Shown piece by piece: positions 6,798-7,038 of a stretch of DNA of 7,038 nt (the stretch's first letter is position 1; each line of letters begins with the position of its first letter). Source of the stretch: Chthoniobacteraceae bacterium (lineage in GTDB: Bacteria > Verrucomicrobiota > Verrucomicrobiia > Chthoniobacterales > Chthoniobacteraceae); contig CANJYI010000148.1 in the NCBI GenBank assembly GCA_947478975.1, positions 1-7,038 of the forward strand, given 5' to 3'. The position numbers and the translations under genes were made by a program. The notes beneath the pieces were generated by a model. It saw only the letters and a list, made by a program, of their open reading frames with translations. It was not told the origin of the DNA and did not search any database.

Positions 6798-7038
6798 TTA
6801 TTCCGCAGCGCAGGCTGCCCGTTTTTTCTCCAGCTCATCCCAGCGGGCGTAGAGTTCAGCCACAGCCGTCCGCAGGGTGTTCGCTTGGACCTGAGCCGTT
6901 GAAATCTCGGCTGGAGTCTTTTTGTAGAGGTCTGGTGAGTTGAGCGCCGCCTCCGCTGCGGTGGCAGTTTCCTCCGCCAAGCTGACGGCCGCCTCGATGC
7001 CCTCCAGTTCGCGCTCCTCCTTGTAGGAAAGCTTCGGA
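6798..7038 (-). CDS. uup: C-terminus of a Uup-type ABC-F ATPase, 5' part outside the window
   Basis: The minus-strand frame is open from the window edge to the TAA at 6798-6800, showing the last 79 residues; a TTG at 6978-6980 is internal, not the start. The visible part opens with KLSYKEERELEGIE, the characteristic junction leading into the C-terminal coiled coil of Uup-like ABC-F proteins. It continues as a charged helical segment (YKKTPAEI, then ELYARWDELEKKRA), matching the RWxxLE-type end of that domain. The ATPase domains are not in view. ABC-F proteins are soluble, ribosome- or nucleic-acid-associated ATPases rather than transporters; the Uup coiled coil binds DNA in E. coli. It converges on the pyrophosphatase gene with a 140-bp gap. 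Confidence 0.8.
   Translation of the reverse strand, partial: PKLSYKEERELEGIEAAVSLAEETATAAEAALNSPDLYKKTPAEISTAQVQANTLRTAVAELYARWDELEKKRAACAAE

Noticed and set aside
1..7038. CRISPR array, tRNA or rRNA genes, insertion sequence, or a novel defence system.
   Set aside because: I saw no regular spaced repeats, no tRNA-like fold, no transposase, and no gene cluster beyond VapBC that suggests defence.

Overview
The window reads as a GC-rich (roughly 60% by eye) piece of ordinary bacterial chromosome. It most likely comes from a Verrucomicrobiota or related PVC-group bacterium. The hint is the combination of an exported SGNH/GDSL hydrolase with an extra C-terminal domain, a long MBL-fold hydrolase with a C-terminal beta-rich domain, and a PA14-domain remnant. 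Most starts lack a good Shine-Dalgarno sequence. The taxonomic call is an inference; no rRNA or marker gene is present.

Layout, left to right. (1) Positions 1-2494, plus strand: the 3' part of an MBL-fold metallo-hydrolase gene, then after 37 bp a secreted SGNH/GDSL hydrolase; the two may share a transcript. (2) 2495-2931: no intact gene, but a decaying PA14-domain fragment (about 2540-2886) broken by a one-base frameshift. (3) 2932-3566, minus strand: a VapBC-type toxin-antitoxin pair (ribbon-helix-helix antitoxin, then PIN-domain toxin) with an ATGA overlap. (4) 3567-3740: a non-coding gap. (5) 3741-4340, minus strand: a HAD-superfamily hydrolase. (6) 4341-4563: a divergent intergenic region with a candidate promoter and a 16-bp near-perfect direct repeat. 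(7) 4564-6657, plus strand: a complete membrane-bound pyrophosphatase whose sequence fits the K+-independent, proton-pumping class. (8) 6658-6797: a convergent gap with two hairpins. (9) 6798-7038, minus strand: the C-terminus of a Uup-type ABC-F ATPase.

The genes do not form one pathway. The MBL/SGNH pair and the PA14 remnant look like surface or extracytoplasmic (possibly carbohydrate) metabolism. VapBC is a small mobile-type module. The HAD hydrolase, the proton-pumping pyrophosphatase and the ABC-F protein are housekeeping genes. I found no convincing new multi-gene system. The points most worth a second look are the repeat at the pyrophosphatase promoter, the apparently missing metal ligand in the MBL protein, the uncharacterised C-terminal domain of the SGNH protein and the broken PA14 gene.
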